The notes: generated from the letters alone by a model not told the origin. 64,000 bases of DNA from Stutzerimonas frequens (GCF_024448335.1 NZ_JAMOHM010000001.1:372001-436000), one strand, 5' to 3'. Counted from the stretch's first letter, positions 27,095 to 36,512 are shown. A program made the numbers and translations.

Positions 27095-28728
27095 TGCCGC
27101 TCAACATCACCATCACAGACGCCGGCCGGGCAGAAATCATCAACGCCCAGAACACCGGCACCGGCCCCGTCGTCATCAGCGAAGTCGGCGTCGGTACCGG
27201 CCAGTACACGCCAGACAAAGAGCAGCTCACCCTGCAGGCCGAGGTCAAACGCCTGGCCACCATCGCCGGCCTGGCCGTGGCCGACGACACCATCCACGTC
27301 ATGATCAAAGACGAAGGCGCAGACGCCTACAACGTCGGCGAGTTTGGCCTCTACAGCAGCAGCGGCACCCTCATTGCCGTCTACTCCCAGCTCGCCGCCG
27401 CCGGCTGGATCATCCAGAAGGCCGGCGCCTCCACCCTGCTGCTGGCCACCGACATCATCCTGGAGAGCCTGGACGCCACCAGCCTCACCTTCGGCGACAT
27501 CACCTTCATCAACCCGCCCGCCACCACCGAGGTGCAAGGCGTGGTCGAGCTGGCCACCGCCCTGGAAACCCAAACCGGCACCGACGGCGCCCGCGCTGTC
27601 ACCCCGGCAGGCCTCGCCTCACTCACCGCCAGCCTGGTGCGTGCCGGCCTGGTGCAGCTGGTCAACACCCTCACCAGCAGCAGCCAGACCCAGGCGCTCA
27701 CCGCCGCCATGGGCAAAAAGCTGCAGGACGAAAAGCAGCCGCTCGACGCCACCCTTACCGCCCTGGCTGGCCTGGTCACCGCCGCCAACAAACTGATCTA
27801 CGCCACCGGGGCGGACACCTTCGCCACCACCGACCTCACTGCCTTCGCCCGCACCCTACTGGGCGATGCCAGTGCGGCCGAAGCGCGCACCACACTCGGC
27901 GCCCAACCCCTGGACGCCACCCTTACCGCCTTGGCGGGGCTGGCAACCACCGCCAACAAACTGATCTACGCCACCGGTTCGGATACCTTCGCCACCAGCG
28001 ACCTCACCGCCTTCGCCCGCACCCTGCTGGGCGATGCCAACGCGGCTGCCGCCCTGGCCACCCTCGGTGCCGCCCCGCTCAACTCGCCCGGCCTCACTGG
28101 CGTGCCAACAGGCCCAACGGCAGCCCTCGGTACCGACAACACCCAACTCGCCACCACCGCCTTCATCCAGGCCGCCCTCACCGCAATCGGCCTGGGTGCC
28201 GTGGCCGTCAACGTCGGCACGAGCGACCTGGACACCGTGCTCACCACCTCTATCTCCTTCTTCTCTGGCGCCGCTAATGCCCCCTTCGGCAACAACGGCG
28301 TGCTGCTCACCATCAAGGGCAACACCTCGAACTACCTGCAGGTCGCCTGGCGCACCACCTCAAATGTCATGTTCATGCGCACCAAGGGCACAGGCGCGTG
28401 GAATGACTGGAGCGAGGTCTACAACTCGTCCACCATCGTCAACGCCTTCACCTATTCCTTCGGTACCAGTGGCCGCATCAGGCTCCCTAGCGGCTTCCTG
28501 TTCCAGTGGACGACCCTCAGCGGCAACGCCACCTCCGGCACCTGGACCTTCCCGCTGGCCTTCCCCAACGAATGCTTCGGCGTACAGATCACCGACCGCT
28601 CCGTCGGCAACGGCAGCGCCGTGCAAGCCTTTGGCCACGACACCCCCAGCAAGACCGGCGTGACCTACTACGCCAACTCAGACACCGCCGTCAGCCTCGC
28701 CGCCTCGGCCTGGGCCATTGGCAACTAA
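27094..28728 (+). CDS. H: Tail fibre protein (P2 gpH-like)
   Basis: 544 residues; start overlaps the stop of I. The N-terminal part (NITITDAGRAEIINAQNTGT, VGEFGLYS) is the tail-collar/fibre attachment domain. Two 56-residue tandem fibre repeats follow (about 215-326, each opening QPLDATLTALAGL). A C-terminal receptor domain has LPSGFLFQW and ends SLAASAWAIGN. Host range is decided by the C-terminus. Confidence 0.9.
   Translation: MPLNITITDAGRAEIINAQNTGTGPVVISEVGVGTGQYTPDKEQLTLQAEVKRLATIAGLAVADDTIHVMIKDEGADAYNVGEFGLYSSSGTLIAVYSQLAAAGWIIQKAGASTLLLATDIILESLDATSLTFGDITFINPPATTEVQGVVELATALETQTGTDGARAVTPAGLASLTASLVRAGLVQLVNTLTSSSQTQALTAAMGKKLQDEKQPLDATLTALAGLVTAANKLIYATGADTFATTDLTAFARTLLGDASAAEARTTLGAQPLDATLTALAGLATTANKLIYATGSDTFATSDLTAFARTLLGDANAAAALATLGAAPLNSPGLTGVPTGPTAALGTDNTQLATTAFIQAALTAIGLGAVAVNVGTSDLDTVLTTSISFFSGAANAPFGNNGVLLTIKGNTSNYLQVAWRTTSNVMFMRTKGTGAWNDWSEVYNSSTIVNAFTYSFGTSGRIRLPSGFLFQWTTLSGNATSGTWTFPLAFPNECFGVQITDRSVGNGSAVQAFGHDTPSKTGVTYYANSDTAVSLAASAWAIGN
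27736..28071 (+). repeat. Tandem 168-bp coding repeats in the tail fibre gene
   Basis: Two consecutive 168-bp units (27736-27903 and 27904-28071) encode nearly identical 56-residue blocks with LIYATGxDTFATxDLTAFARTLLGDAxAA. They differ at few positions and the DNA is also similar, so the copy number could change by recombination. Confidence 0.85.
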
Positions 28729-28738
28729 GGAGCCGACC

Positions 28739-29314
28739 ATGCAGCTGTACTACGACCCCGCCACCGCCGGCTTCTACGACGCGGACTTCCACACGGACAT
28801 CCCCGCCACCGCCGTGGCCATCACCGAGGAGAAGTACCAGGAGCTGCTGGAGGGCAACTCCAAGGGCCGCGACATCGCCTGCGACGAACAAGGCCAGCCC
28901 TACCTGCAACAGCCCGCCCCGCCCAGCCTGGAGCTGCTCTGCAAGCGCGTAGACACCGCCGCCGACCGTGCCCGCCGTGCCGTAGCCGGTGACCCCCTGC
29001 GCGCCGTGGAGTACGACCGCGCCCGCGTCGAGGCCGAGCAGTTCGCTGCCGCCGGCTACCAGGGCGACGTGCCCCCCATGGTCGCCGCATGGGCCATCAG
29101 CGGCCGCACAGCCCAACAGGCCGCCGACAGCATCCTGGCCGAGGCCGCGCAATACACTGCTGCCTTGGTGCAACTGCGCACCACTCGCCTGCAAGCCAAG
29201 GAGCTCATCCGCGCCGCCATGGCCGCCGGCAACCAGGAACAGGCCGAAGACATCGCCGCCGAAACCATCGCCGCCATCGAGGCCGCCGTGGCTGGGATCG
29301 GCAACAACGCCTGA
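28739..29314 (+). CDS. Tail fibre assembly-like protein (P2 gpG position)
   Basis: 191 residues; start at 28739 because AAGGAG lies at the right distance. The N-terminal part (QLYYDPATAGFYDADFHTDIP, ITEEKYQELLEG) is typical of phage tail assembly proteins encoded after fibres. The C-terminal half is a long alanine-rich helix. It probably acts as fibre chaperone; similarity to P2 G itself is weak. Confidence 0.75.
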   Translation: MQLYYDPATAGFYDADFHTDIPATAVAITEEKYQELLEGNSKGRDIACDEQGQPYLQQPAPPSLELLCKRVDTAADRARRAVAGDPLRAVEYDRARVEAEQFAAAGYQGDVPPMVAAWAISGRTAQQAADSILAEAAQYTAALVQLRTTRLQAKELIRAAMAAGNQEQAEDIAAETIAAIEAAVAGIGNNA

Positions 29315-29348
29315 CCATCCCGAGCACCACCTCGCAATGGTCAGAACC

Positions 29349-29372
29349 AGCCCCGCCAGTCGGGGCTTTTTC
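29349..29372 (+). terminator. Rho-independent terminator after the fibre genes
   Basis: AGCCCCG / CGGGGCT stem with CCAGT loop followed by five T. Separates the V-to-fibre operon from the FI operon. Confidence 0.85.
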
Positions 29373-29382
29373 TTGTCCGTGC

Positions 29383-29401
29383 TGTAACCCCCACCGCTAC
29401 A
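29383..29401 (+). promoter_or_regulatory. Late activator (Ogr-type) box before FI
   Basis: Third copy of TGTA-N11-TACA. It lies just after the terminator and about 90 bases before the sheath gene, in the place of the P2 PF promoter. Confidence 0.75.
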
Positions 29402-29483
29402 CGGCCCGCCGCGTGCGCCCCTTGCGCGCGCGCGTCACCCTCAAGGCTCACTGATCCGGCACTCGCCCAGGAGCCTCAACCCC

Positions 29484-30674
29484 ATGGCCACCGATTACCA
29501 TCACGGCGTCCGCGTCCTCGAAATCAACGAAGGCACCCGCCCCATTCGCACCGTTTCCACCGCCGTGGTGGGCATGGTCTGCACCGCGTCGGATGCCGAT
29601 GCGGTCAAGTTCCCCCTCAACAAGCCGGTACTGCTCACCGACGTGCTCACCGCCTCCGGTTCCGCCGGCGAGCTGGGCACCCTGGCGCGCAGCCTGGACG
29701 CCATCGCCGACCAGGCGTCGCCCGTCACCGTCGTGGTGCGTGTGGCTGATGGCGAAGGCGTCGACGATGCCGCGAAGGAAGCTGACCAGGTCAGCAAGAT
29801 CATCGGCGGCGTGAGCGCCACTGGCGAATACCAGGGCATGAAGGCACTGCTGGCTGCTGAGGCCCAACTCGGCGTCAAGCCGCGCATCCTCGGCGTGCCT
29901 GGTCTCGATTCGCTGCCGGTCACCACCGAGCTGGTATCGATCGCCGAGAAGCTGCGCGGCTTCGCCTACGCCAACGCTTACGGCTGCGAGACCGTCAGCG
30001 ATGCTATCGCCTACCGCGCCGGTTTCGGTGCGCGTGAGCTGATGCTCATCTGGCCGGACTTCGTCTCCTGGGACACCGTGGCGAACGCCAACGCACCGGC
30101 CAGCGCCATCGCTCGCGCCCTGGGCCTGCGCGCCAAGCTGGATGAGCAGGTCGGCTGGCACAAGACCCTCTCCAACGTGCCGGTCAACGGCGTGTCGGGC
30201 CTGAGCAAGGACATCTACTTCGACCTGCAGAACCCCGCCACCGACGCCGGCCTGCTCAACGCCGACGAGGTCACCACGCTGATCCGCCGTGACGGCTTCC
30301 GCTTCTGGGGCTCGCGCACCTGCTCGGCTGACCCGCTGTTCGCCTTCGAGAACTACACCCGCTCGGCGCAGGTCCTCGCGGACACCATGGCCGAGGCGCA
30401 CTTCTGGGCGGTGGACAAGCCCATGCACCCCTCCCTGGTGCGCGACATCGTCGAAGGCATCAACGCCAAGGGCCGCGAGTTGGTCCGCCTGGGCTACCTG
30501 CTCGGCTTCGAGTGCTGGTACGACGAGGCCGCCAACGACAAGGACACCCTCAAGGCCGGCAAGCTCTACCTGGACTACGACTACACCCCGGTACCGCCCC
30601 TGGAAAACCTGCTGCTGCGCCAGCGCATCACCGACCGCCACCTGGTCCAGTTCGCCGCCGCCGTCAACGCCTGA
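29484..30674 (+). CDS. FI: Contractile tail sheath protein (P2 gpFI)
   Basis: 396 residues, the same length class as P2 [38 protein letters not shown] and RFWGSRTCS are sheath signatures. Hundreds of copies form the contracting sheath. CAGGAG precedes the ATG. Confidence 0.95.
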   Translation: MATDYHHGVRVLEINEGTRPIRTVSTAVVGMVCTASDADAVKFPLNKPVLLTDVLTASGSAGELGTLARSLDAIADQASPVTVVVRVADGEGVDDAAKEADQVSKIIGGVSATGEYQGMKALLAAEAQLGVKPRILGVPGLDSLPVTTELVSIAEKLRGFAYANAYGCETVSDAIAYRAGFGARELMLIWPDFVSWDTVANANAPASAIARALGLRAKLDEQVGWHKTLSNVPVNGVSGLSKDIYFDLQNPATDAGLLNADEVTTLIRRDGFRFWGSRTCSADPLFAFENYTRSAQVLADTMAEAHFWAVDKPMHPSLVRDIVEGINAKGRELVRLGYLLGFECWYDEAANDKDTLKAGKLYLDYDYTPVPPLENLLLRQRITDRHLVQFAAAVNA

Positions 30675-30722
30675 CCCCCATTTACCTGCGCGGCCCAGGC
30701 CGCGCCGTAGGAGAGCCCGACC

Positions 30723-31238
30723 ATGGCCCTGCCCAAGAAGCTCAAGCACCTCAACCTGTTCAACGACGGCAACAGCTACCTCGGCATTGCCAAGTCCCTC
30801 ACCCTGCCGGTTCTCGGCCGCAAGCTGGAGGCCTACCGGGGCGGCGGCATGGATGGCCCGGTCAAGGTCGACCTCGGCCACAGCGACGACGGCCTGCAGC
30901 TGGAGTGGACGCTAGGCGGCTGGGACCTGATCGCCGTGCGCCAGTTCGGCGCCACCAGGGTCGACGGCGTACAGCTGCGCTTCACCGGATCGGTGCAGCG
31001 TGACGACACCGGCGAAGTCAGCGCCGTGGAAATCGTCGCCCGCGGGCGGCATGAGGAGATCGACTTCGGCGACGCCGAGCCAGGCGAAGACACCGAGCAC
31101 AAGATCACCACCGTCCTGACCTACTACAAGCTCAGCGTCGACGGCGAAGTCCTGGTCGAGATCGACCTGCTCAACTTTGTCTACACCGTCAACGGCGTCG
31201 ACCTGCTCGCCGAGCACCGCAGGGCCCTCGGCATCTAA
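30723..31238 (+). CDS. FII: Tail tube protein (P2 gpFII)
   Basis: 171 residues. LPKKLKHLNLFNDGNSYLG and YRGGGMDGPVKVDLG are typical. Forms the inner tube. A hairpin (GCGCGGC/GCCGCGC) and a GGAGAG ribosome site lie in the short gap from FI. Confidence 0.95.
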   Translation: MALPKKLKHLNLFNDGNSYLGIAKSLTLPVLGRKLEAYRGGGMDGPVKVDLGHSDDGLQLEWTLGGWDLIAVRQFGATRVDGVQLRFTGSVQRDDTGEVSAVEIVARGRHEEIDFGDAEPGEDTEHKITTVLTYYKLSVDGEVLVEIDLLNFVYTVNGVDLLAEHRRALGI

Positions 31239-31322
31239 GCCGTGCACAGCCAGCGCCCCCCTTTCCGCAATCCGTCAGCAGCGCCGCTGCTGGCGGCCCC
31301 AACGCACCCAAGGAGCAACCCC

Positions 31323-31652
31323 ATGGAAACCACCGAGACCACCGCCGAAAAGGCCAAGAACCCCAATGAGACCGTCATCCCGCTCGACACCCCCATCAAG
31401 CGCGGCGAGACCACCCACGACAGCATCACCCTGCGCAAGCCCATGAGCGGCGAGCTGCGCGGCGTCACCCTGGTCGATCTGGTGCAGATGGACGTCCTCG
31501 CGCTGCGCAAGGTGCTGCCGCGCATCAGCACCCCCAGCCTGACCGATCACGAGATCGGCGCCATGGACCCGGCCGACCTGATGGCCTGCGGTGTCGCGGT
31601 GTCCGGTTTTTTGCTGCAGAAATCGGCGAAGGAAGCTGCCCTCGTTGCGTAG
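31323..31652 (+). CDS. E: Tail assembly chaperone (P2 gpE), frameshift-extended to 31783
   Basis: 109 residues from the ATG preceded by AAGGAG. The gene contains a T_TTT_TTG heptamer at 31607-31613 in the correct phase. A -1 shift there opens into the E' frame without a stop and ends at 31783, giving a fused E+E' protein as in P2. The two products chaperone the tape measure protein T. Confidence 0.92.
   Translation: METTETTAEKAKNPNETVIPLDTPIKRGETTHDSITLRKPMSGELRGVTLVDLVQMDVLALRKVLPRISTPSLTDHEIGAMDPADLMACGVAVSGFLLQKSAKEAALVA
31607..31613 (+). promoter_or_regulatory. Programmed -1 frameshift site in E
   Basis: TTTTTTG in phase X_XXY_YYZ (zero-frame codons TTT TTG preceded by GGT). After a -1 step the frame reads through 16 codons into the start of E'. 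Same heptamer as recalled for P2 E. Confidence 0.85.
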
Positions 31653-31660
31653 AAGACGCC

Positions 31661-31783
31661 ATGGCCGACCTGGCCGTGGTCTTTCACTGGGCGCCGGCGG
31701 ACATGGACCCGCTGGCCCTTTCTGATCTGATCGAATGGCGCGAGCGGGCCAGAACACGCTGGGAGCTGAAGCATGGCCAATGA
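31661..31783 (+). CDS. gpE'-type (GpE family) C-terminal frameshift segment, 40 codons
   Basis: In its own ATG frame it gives MADLAVVFHWAPADMD then ALSDLIEWRERAR, the typical GpE-family sequence. It is preceded in the same frame by a CPRC pair that is only translated by the -1 frameshift from E. So it is most likely expressed as the E+E' fusion rather than alone. Overlaps the start of T. Confidence 0.85.
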   Translation: MADLAVVFHWAPADMDPLALSDLIEWRERARTRWELKHGQ

Positions 31784-34358
31784 CTTGAAGATGGAGGTGA
31801 TCCTCCAGGCCATTGACCGAGCCACCCGGCCGATCCGCGCCATCACCCAGGGGAGCGTCGGCCTCGGCCGCGCCCTCAAGGACTCCCGCGACCAGCTCAA
31901 GACCCTGCAAGCGCAGCAGCGCGACGTCAGCAGCTGGCGCACCCTGCGCGCGGCGAGCGAGCAGACCGAAACCGCCCTGCAGGCGGCCCGCGAGCGTGTG
32001 AAGGCCCTCGGCAGGGACCTGGCTGCCACTGGCGTGCCCACCCGGCAGATGACCCGCGACCTCAAGGGCGCCATCCGCGAAGCCACCGCCCTCAAGCGGC
32101 AGCACCAGGAGCAGCAGGTGCAGCTCCAAGGCCTGCGCAACAAGCTCGGCGCCGCCGGCATCAGCACGCGCAACCTGAGCCAGCACGAGCGCGACCTGCG
32201 CCAACGCATCGAACAGACCAACCAGACCATCACCGAGCAGGGCCGGCGCATGCAGCGCCTGACCGCGCAGACCAAGCAGCTCGCGATGGCCCGGGCTCAG
32301 TACGACAAGACCCAGCAGCTCGCCGGCAGCATGGCCGGCGCCGGTGCAGGCTCCGCCGCGGCAGGGGCCGCCATGGGCGTGCCGGTGCTCAGCACCGTGC
32401 AGAGCTACATGGGCTTCGAGGACGCCATGGCGGGCGTGGCCAAGCAGGTGGAAGGCGCCCGCGACGGCAACGGGCAGCTCACCAGCACCTACTTCGAGAT
32501 GGCAGACGCCATCAAGGCCATGGCCGAGCGCATCCCCATGGCCACCACCGAAATCGCCGCCCTGGTGGAAGGCGCGGCGCGCATGGGCGTGTCCGGCAAG
32601 GACAACCTGCTGGCGTTCGCCGAGGTGGCCGCCAATGCCGCCACCGCGTTCGAGCTGCCGGCCGACCAGATCGGCGAGAACCTCGCGCGCATCGCCGACC
32701 TGTACAAGATCCCGATCCAGAACGTCAGCCAGCTGGGCGACGCCATCAACTACCTGGACGACAACGCCAAGTCGAAGGGGGCGGACATCATCGAGGTGCT
32801 GCAACGCACCGCGGGCGTCACCGCCTCGGTGGGCATGAGCTACAAGGACGCCGCCGCCCTGGGCTCGACCTTTCTCACCCTGGGCGCCACCGCCGAGGTG
32901 GCCGGCACCGCCACCAACGCGATGATCCGCGAGCTGGCGATCGCCACACAGCAGCCCAAGCGCTTCCAGGCCGGGCTCAAGGCGCTCGGGCTCGAGGCCG
33001 AGGCGCTGCAGAGCGGTATGGCGGAGAACGCGACGGGCACGCTGCAGCAGGTCCTGGACGCCATCAACAAGCTGCCCAAGGCCGAGCAGCTCGGCGTCAC
33101 GACGCAGCTGTTCGGCAAGGAGTTCGGCGACGACGCCGCCAAGCTGGCCCAGAACATCGGCGAGTACCGCCGTCAGCTGGACATGGCCAACTCCACCGCC
33201 GGCTCGGGCTCCATGCAACGCGAAGCGGACATCCGCGCGGAATTGATATCGGCGCGCATGGACATGGCCAAGAACCGGGCCTTCAACCTCTCGGCCACCC
33301 TGGGCGAGACCCTGCGCCCCACGCTGGTGGAGCTGTTCGAGAGCTTCAACAGCGTGATCGGCCGCGTGACCGACTGGGTCAAGGCCAACCCGGAACTCGC
33401 CGGGCAGATCATCAAGACAGTGGCCGGCGTGGCAGCGCTGGCCGCTGGGTTCGGCGCCGTCACCCTGGGCCTGGCCAGCTTCCTCGGCCCGTTCGCCATG
33501 GCGCGCTATGCGCTGACGCTGTTCGGCATCAAGGGCGCGAGCCTGGGTACCGTTCTGCTCAACCTGGGCAAGGCCGTGCTGCCAATGGTGGGCAAGGCGA
33601 TCCTGTTCATCGGTCGCGCGCTGATGATGAACCCCATCGGCCTGGCGGTGACCGCCATCGCGGCCTCGGCCTACCTGATCTATCGCAACTGGGAGCCGGT
33701 CAAGGCGTTCTTCCTGGGCCTGTGGGCGGAGATCAAGCAGGGCTTCGCTGGCGGCCTCACCGGCATCGCCACGCTGATCCTCAACTTCTCCCCGCAGGGG
33801 CTGTTCTACCGGGCCTTCGCCGGCCTGATGGGCTACTTCGGCGTTGAGCTGCCAGCCAAGTTCTCCGACTTCGGCGGCATGCTCCTGGACGGGCTGGTCA
33901 ACGGCATCAAGAACAAGCTCGGCGCCGTCAAGGCCGCGATCAGCGGCGTTGGCGACAGCACCGTTGGCTGGTTCAAGGAGAAGCTCGGCATCCACTCGCC
34001 GTCGCGCGTGTTCGCCGAGCTGGGCGGCTTCACCATGCAGGGCCTGGAGCAGGGGCTGGTGGGTGGCCAGGGCGGCCCGCTGGGCGCGGTCACCGCCATG
34101 GCCAAGCAACTGGCAGCAGCCGGGGCCGTCAGCTTCGGCATGAGCGGCCCGGCAATGGCCATGGACAACCGCCCTCCGCTATCCGCCGCGGCGAGCAGCG
34201 CGCCCATGGTCGTCCAGGGCGACACCTACCAGATCACCATCCACGCGGCGCCCGGTACCGACACCGCAGGCCTGCGCCAGATGTTCAACCAGCTGCTGGA
34301 CGAGCGCGAGCGCGGCAAGGCTGCCCGCGTGCGCTCGGCCTTTGGCGACCAGGAGTAA
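31773..34358 (+). CDS. T: Tail tape measure protein (P2 gpT)
   Basis: 861 residues. Coiled-coil N-terminus, then the conserved core with FEDAMAGVAKQVEGARD and IPMATTEIAALVEGAARMG. Hydrophobic segments lie around 550-630 and the C-terminal part has LGIHSPSRVFAELGGFTMQGLEQGL. Sets tail length and may form the channel in the host membrane. Starts inside E'. Confidence 0.95.
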   Translation: MANDLKMEVILQAIDRATRPIRAITQGSVGLGRALKDSRDQLKTLQAQQRDVSSWRTLRAASEQTETALQAARERVKALGRDLAATGVPTRQMTRDLKGAIREATALKRQHQEQQVQLQGLRNKLGAAGISTRNLSQHERDLRQRIEQTNQTITEQGRRMQRLTAQTKQLAMARAQYDKTQQLAGSMAGAGAGSAAAGAAMGVPVLSTVQSYMGFEDAMAGVAKQVEGARDGNGQLTSTYFEMADAIKAMAERIPMATTEIAALVEGAARMGVSGKDNLLAFAEVAANAATAFELPADQIGENLARIADLYKIPIQNVSQLGDAINYLDDNAKSKGADIIEVLQRTAGVTASVGMSYKDAAALGSTFLTLGATAEVAGTATNAMIRELAIATQQPKRFQAGLKALGLEAEALQSGMAENATGTLQQVLDAINKLPKAEQLGVTTQLFGKEFGDDAAKLAQNIGEYRRQLDMANSTAGSGSMQREADIRAELISARMDMAKNRAFNLSATLGETLRPTLVELFESFNSVIGRVTDWVKANPELAGQIIKTVAGVAALAAGFGAVTLGLASFLGPFAMARYALTLFGIKGASLGTVLLNLGKAVLPMVGKAILFIGRALMMNPIGLAVTAIAASAYLIYRNWEPVKAFFLGLWAEIKQGFAGGLTGIATLILNFSPQGLFYRAFAGLMGYFGVELPAKFSDFGGMLLDGLVNGIKNKLGAVKAAISGVGDSTVGWFKEKLGIHSPSRVFAELGGFTMQGLEQGLVGGQGGPLGAVTAMAKQLAAAGAVSFGMSGPAMAMDNRPPLSAAASSAPMVVQGDTYQITIHAAPGTDTAGLRQMFNQLLDERERGKAARVRSAFGDQE

Positions 34359-34364
34359 CACCCC

Positions 34365-34805
34365 ATGATGATGGCCCTCGGCATGTTCGTGTTCAGCCTG
34401 GAGACCCTGGCCTATCAGGAGTTCCAACGGCAGACGGACTGGCGCCACGGTTCCACCAGCCGCATCGGTACCAACCCGGCGCGCCAGTACCTCGGGCGCG
34501 GCGAGGACAGCATCACCCTGCCCGGCGTGCTGCTGCCCGGCCTGGTTGGCAGCCCGCTCAGCCTCGACACCCTGCGCATGATGGCCGACACCGGCAAGGC
34601 CTGGCCCCTGGTGCAAGGCGACGGCCGGATCTTCGGTCTGTGGGTGATCGAATCGCTCAGCGAGACGCGCACGCTGTTCTTCCGTGACGGTGCCGCGCGC
34701 CGCATCGAGTTCAACCTCAAGCTGGGCCGCATCGACGACGGCCGCGTCGATCTGCTGGGCAGCCTCACCGGCAGCGTCGGCGGCATCCTGCGGGGGTTGC
34801 TGTGA
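34365..34805 (+). CDS. U: Tail tip/tube-end protein (P2 gpU)
   Basis: 146 residues. ALGMFVFSLETLAYQEFQRQ, GEDSITLPGVLLPG and the GRIFGLWVIESLSE block are gpU features. Overlaps D by four bases. Confidence 0.93.
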   Translation: MMMALGMFVFSLETLAYQEFQRQTDWRHGSTSRIGTNPARQYLGRGEDSITLPGVLLPGLVGSPLSLDTLRMMADTGKAWPLVQGDGRIFGLWVIESLSETRTLFFRDGAARRIEFNLKLGRIDDGRVDLLGSLTGSVGGILRGLL

Positions 34806-36067
34806 GCCTGCTCAGCCAAGCCGGCGCGCTGCTCGGTGACGCGGCCAACCGCTACCGCGAGGCGACGTCCTATCCCAAGCCGATCTGCCGCGTGGTGGTC
34901 AACGGTCGCGACATCACCCTCGACATCGAGCAGCGCCTGGTCAGCATCGAGCTGACCGACAACCGCGGCATGGAGGCCGACCAGCTCGACATCACCCTCA
35001 GCGACCACGACGGCCTGCTGGCCATCCCGCCCCGGGGCGCCACCGTGCGCCTCTGGCTGGGCTGGAGCGATACCGGCCTGGTCGACAAGGGCAGCTACAC
35101 CGTCGACGAGACCGAACACAGCGGCGCGCCGGACGTGCTCAGCATCCGCGCCCGCAGCGCGGACCTGCGCGGCGGCCTCAAGGTCAAGCGCGAACGCAGC
35201 TGGGACGGTGCCACCCTGGGCGCGATCATCGCCTCGATCGCCTCCGCCCATGGCCTCGCCCCCATCGTCAGCCCGATCCTGGCGGCCATCGAGCTGCTGC
35301 ACTTGGACCAGGCCAACGAGAGCGACGCCAACCTGCTCAGCCGCCTGGGCCTGCAACACGACGCCATCAGCACCGTGAAGGCCGGGCGCCTGCTGTTCAT
35401 GCCGGCCGGCAAGAGCACCACCGCCAGCGGCCTGAGCCTGCCGCACGTCACCCTCACCCGGGCCGACGGCGACCAGCACCGCTTCCTGCAGGCCGACCGC
35501 GACAGCTACACCGGCGTCAAGGCGTACTACTACGAGATCAACAGCGCGGAGAAGAAGGAGGCCATCGCCGGCGGCGGCGACAACCTCAAAGAGCTGCGCC
35601 ACAGCTACACCGACCAGGCTAGCGCCCTGCGCGCGGCCCGCGCCGAGTGGGGCCGCCTGCAGCGCGGTACCGCCACGCTCAGCTACATGCTGGCCAAGGG
35701 GCGCCCGGAGCTAACCCCCGACCAGACCTACAGCCTGCTCGGCATCAAGGCCGAGATCTCGGCCATCGTCTGGCTGGGCGGCAACCTGCGCCACAGCTTC
35801 ACGCCGGACAGCTACACCACCAGCCTGGAGCTGGAATCCAAGCTGCCCGATGGCGATGACGTGGATCTACTGGCCGACCACGACGGCGACTACACCGGCG
35901 TCGTCGCCTGGTACCGCGAGGAGAAAACGGGCGAGCAGAAGAAACTCACCGCCGGCGACCAGACCAAGCCCAAGCGCCTGACGCACCTCTACGCGAGCAA
36001 GGCCAATGCCCAGCGGGCAGTCGATCGGGAGTGGAAGCGGTTGCAGGAAGCGCAAAAGGCCCCGTAA
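34802..36067 (+). CDS. D: Baseplate hub/late protein D (P2 gpD)
   Basis: 421 residues. YPKPICRVVVNGRDITLDIEQ, LTDNRGMEADQLDITLSD and YYYEINSAEKK-like YEINSAEKKE are typical. It is the hub on which the spike V sits. The start is GTG/ATG overlapping U; a terminator overlaps the stop codon. Confidence 0.93.
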   Translation: MSLLSQAGALLGDAANRYREATSYPKPICRVVVNGRDITLDIEQRLVSIELTDNRGMEADQLDITLSDHDGLLAIPPRGATVRLWLGWSDTGLVDKGSYTVDETEHSGAPDVLSIRARSADLRGGLKVKRERSWDGATLGAIIASIASAHGLAPIVSPILAAIELLHLDQANESDANLLSRLGLQHDAISTVKAGRLLFMPAGKSTTASGLSLPHVTLTRADGDQHRFLQADRDSYTGVKAYYYEINSAEKKEAIAGGGDNLKELRHSYTDQASALRAARAEWGRLQRGTATLSYMLAKGRPELTPDQTYSLLGIKAEISAIVWLGGNLRHSFTPDSYTTSLELESKLPDGDDVDLLADHDGDYTGVVAWYREEKTGEQKKLTAGDQTKPKRLTHLYASKANAQRAVDREWKRLQEAQKAP

Positions 36068-36078
36068 AGGGGCCTTCT
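36056..36078 (+). terminator. Rho-independent terminator after D
   Basis: AAGGCCCC / GGGGCCTT stem with GTAAA loop, followed by CTTCTC. It overlaps the D stop codon and, read from the other strand, the end of the small leftward gene that follows. Confidence 0.75.
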
Positions 36079-36082
36079 CATG

Positions 36083-36265
36083 TCAGTCAGGTTTCGGTCG
36101 CACCGCCAGGGCAGAGAGCATCCGCCGCATCCAGGCTTGGTCATGCTCATCAAGGCCACGGTAGAACCGGACAATCATCCATTCCTCGGCCGTCAGCGCC
36201 ACAGACTCGGGCACGCTCGCCCCGTTGACCTCTGACGCAACCGCAACAGCTACCTCGCAACTCAT
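36083..36265 (-). CDS. Small unknown phage protein
   Basis: 60 residues from the second ATG of MQMSC, because GGAG lies seven bases before that one and directly abuts the first. Acidic, with TAEEWMIVRFYRGLDEHDQAWM, a helical segment. No recognised domain. It is separated by a leftward terminator from the lysogeny cassette upstream, so it must have its own promoter in 36266-36360. Confidence 0.55.
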   Translation of the reverse strand: MSCEVAVAVASEVNGASVPESVALTAEEWMIVRFYRGLDEHDQAWMRRMLSALAVRPKPD

Positions 36266-36361
36266 CTGCATACTCCGTTAATGGCAGTAAGTGTTGACCA
36301 TAACGGTAGGTTCGCCCGGCTCGCCTGAATTGCGACCTTCGCCCACAGCAAAAGCACAAAA

Positions 36362-36382
36362 AGCCCGACGCAGGGTCGGGCT
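36362..36382 (-). terminator. Terminator of the leftward lysogeny cassette
   Basis: AGCCCGAC / GTCGGGCT stem with GCAGG loop; read on the minus strand it is followed by TTTTTG. It ends the transcript coming from the repressor and membrane-protein genes. Confidence 0.85.
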
Positions 36383-36387
36383 TCGTT

Positions 36388-36504
36388 TCATGGCTTCCGA
36401 CTGATCGGCGGGGCCGGAGGAGGTGGTGGTGGTGGTGGCGGACGAACATCACCCCGCACGTTGCGCGTTGGCGGCGGAGGTGGTGGTGGCGGCTTCTGGC
36501 TCAT
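36388..36504 (-). CDS. 38-residue polyproline peptide
   Basis: Start ATG at 36504 with AGGAGA four bases upstream. The peptide is MSQK, eight prolines, TRNVRGDVR, nine prolines, then APPISRKP. Two polyproline blocks flank a basic linker; no signal or membrane segment. It begins eight bases after the stop of the membrane protein, so the two are almost surely made together. I know no function; proline-rich strands could bind the membrane protein or a host partner. Poly-Pro runs also require EF-P for efficient translation, a possible stress sensor (inference). Confidence 0.7.
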   Translation of the reverse strand: MSQKPPPPPPPPTRNVRGDVRPPPPPPPPPAPPISRKP

Positions 36505-36512
36505 TTCGTCTC

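Noticed and set aside
27736..28071. Tandem repeat considered as a mobile or regulatory repeat
   Set aside because: It is in frame inside the tail fibre gene and encodes a known fibre repeat.
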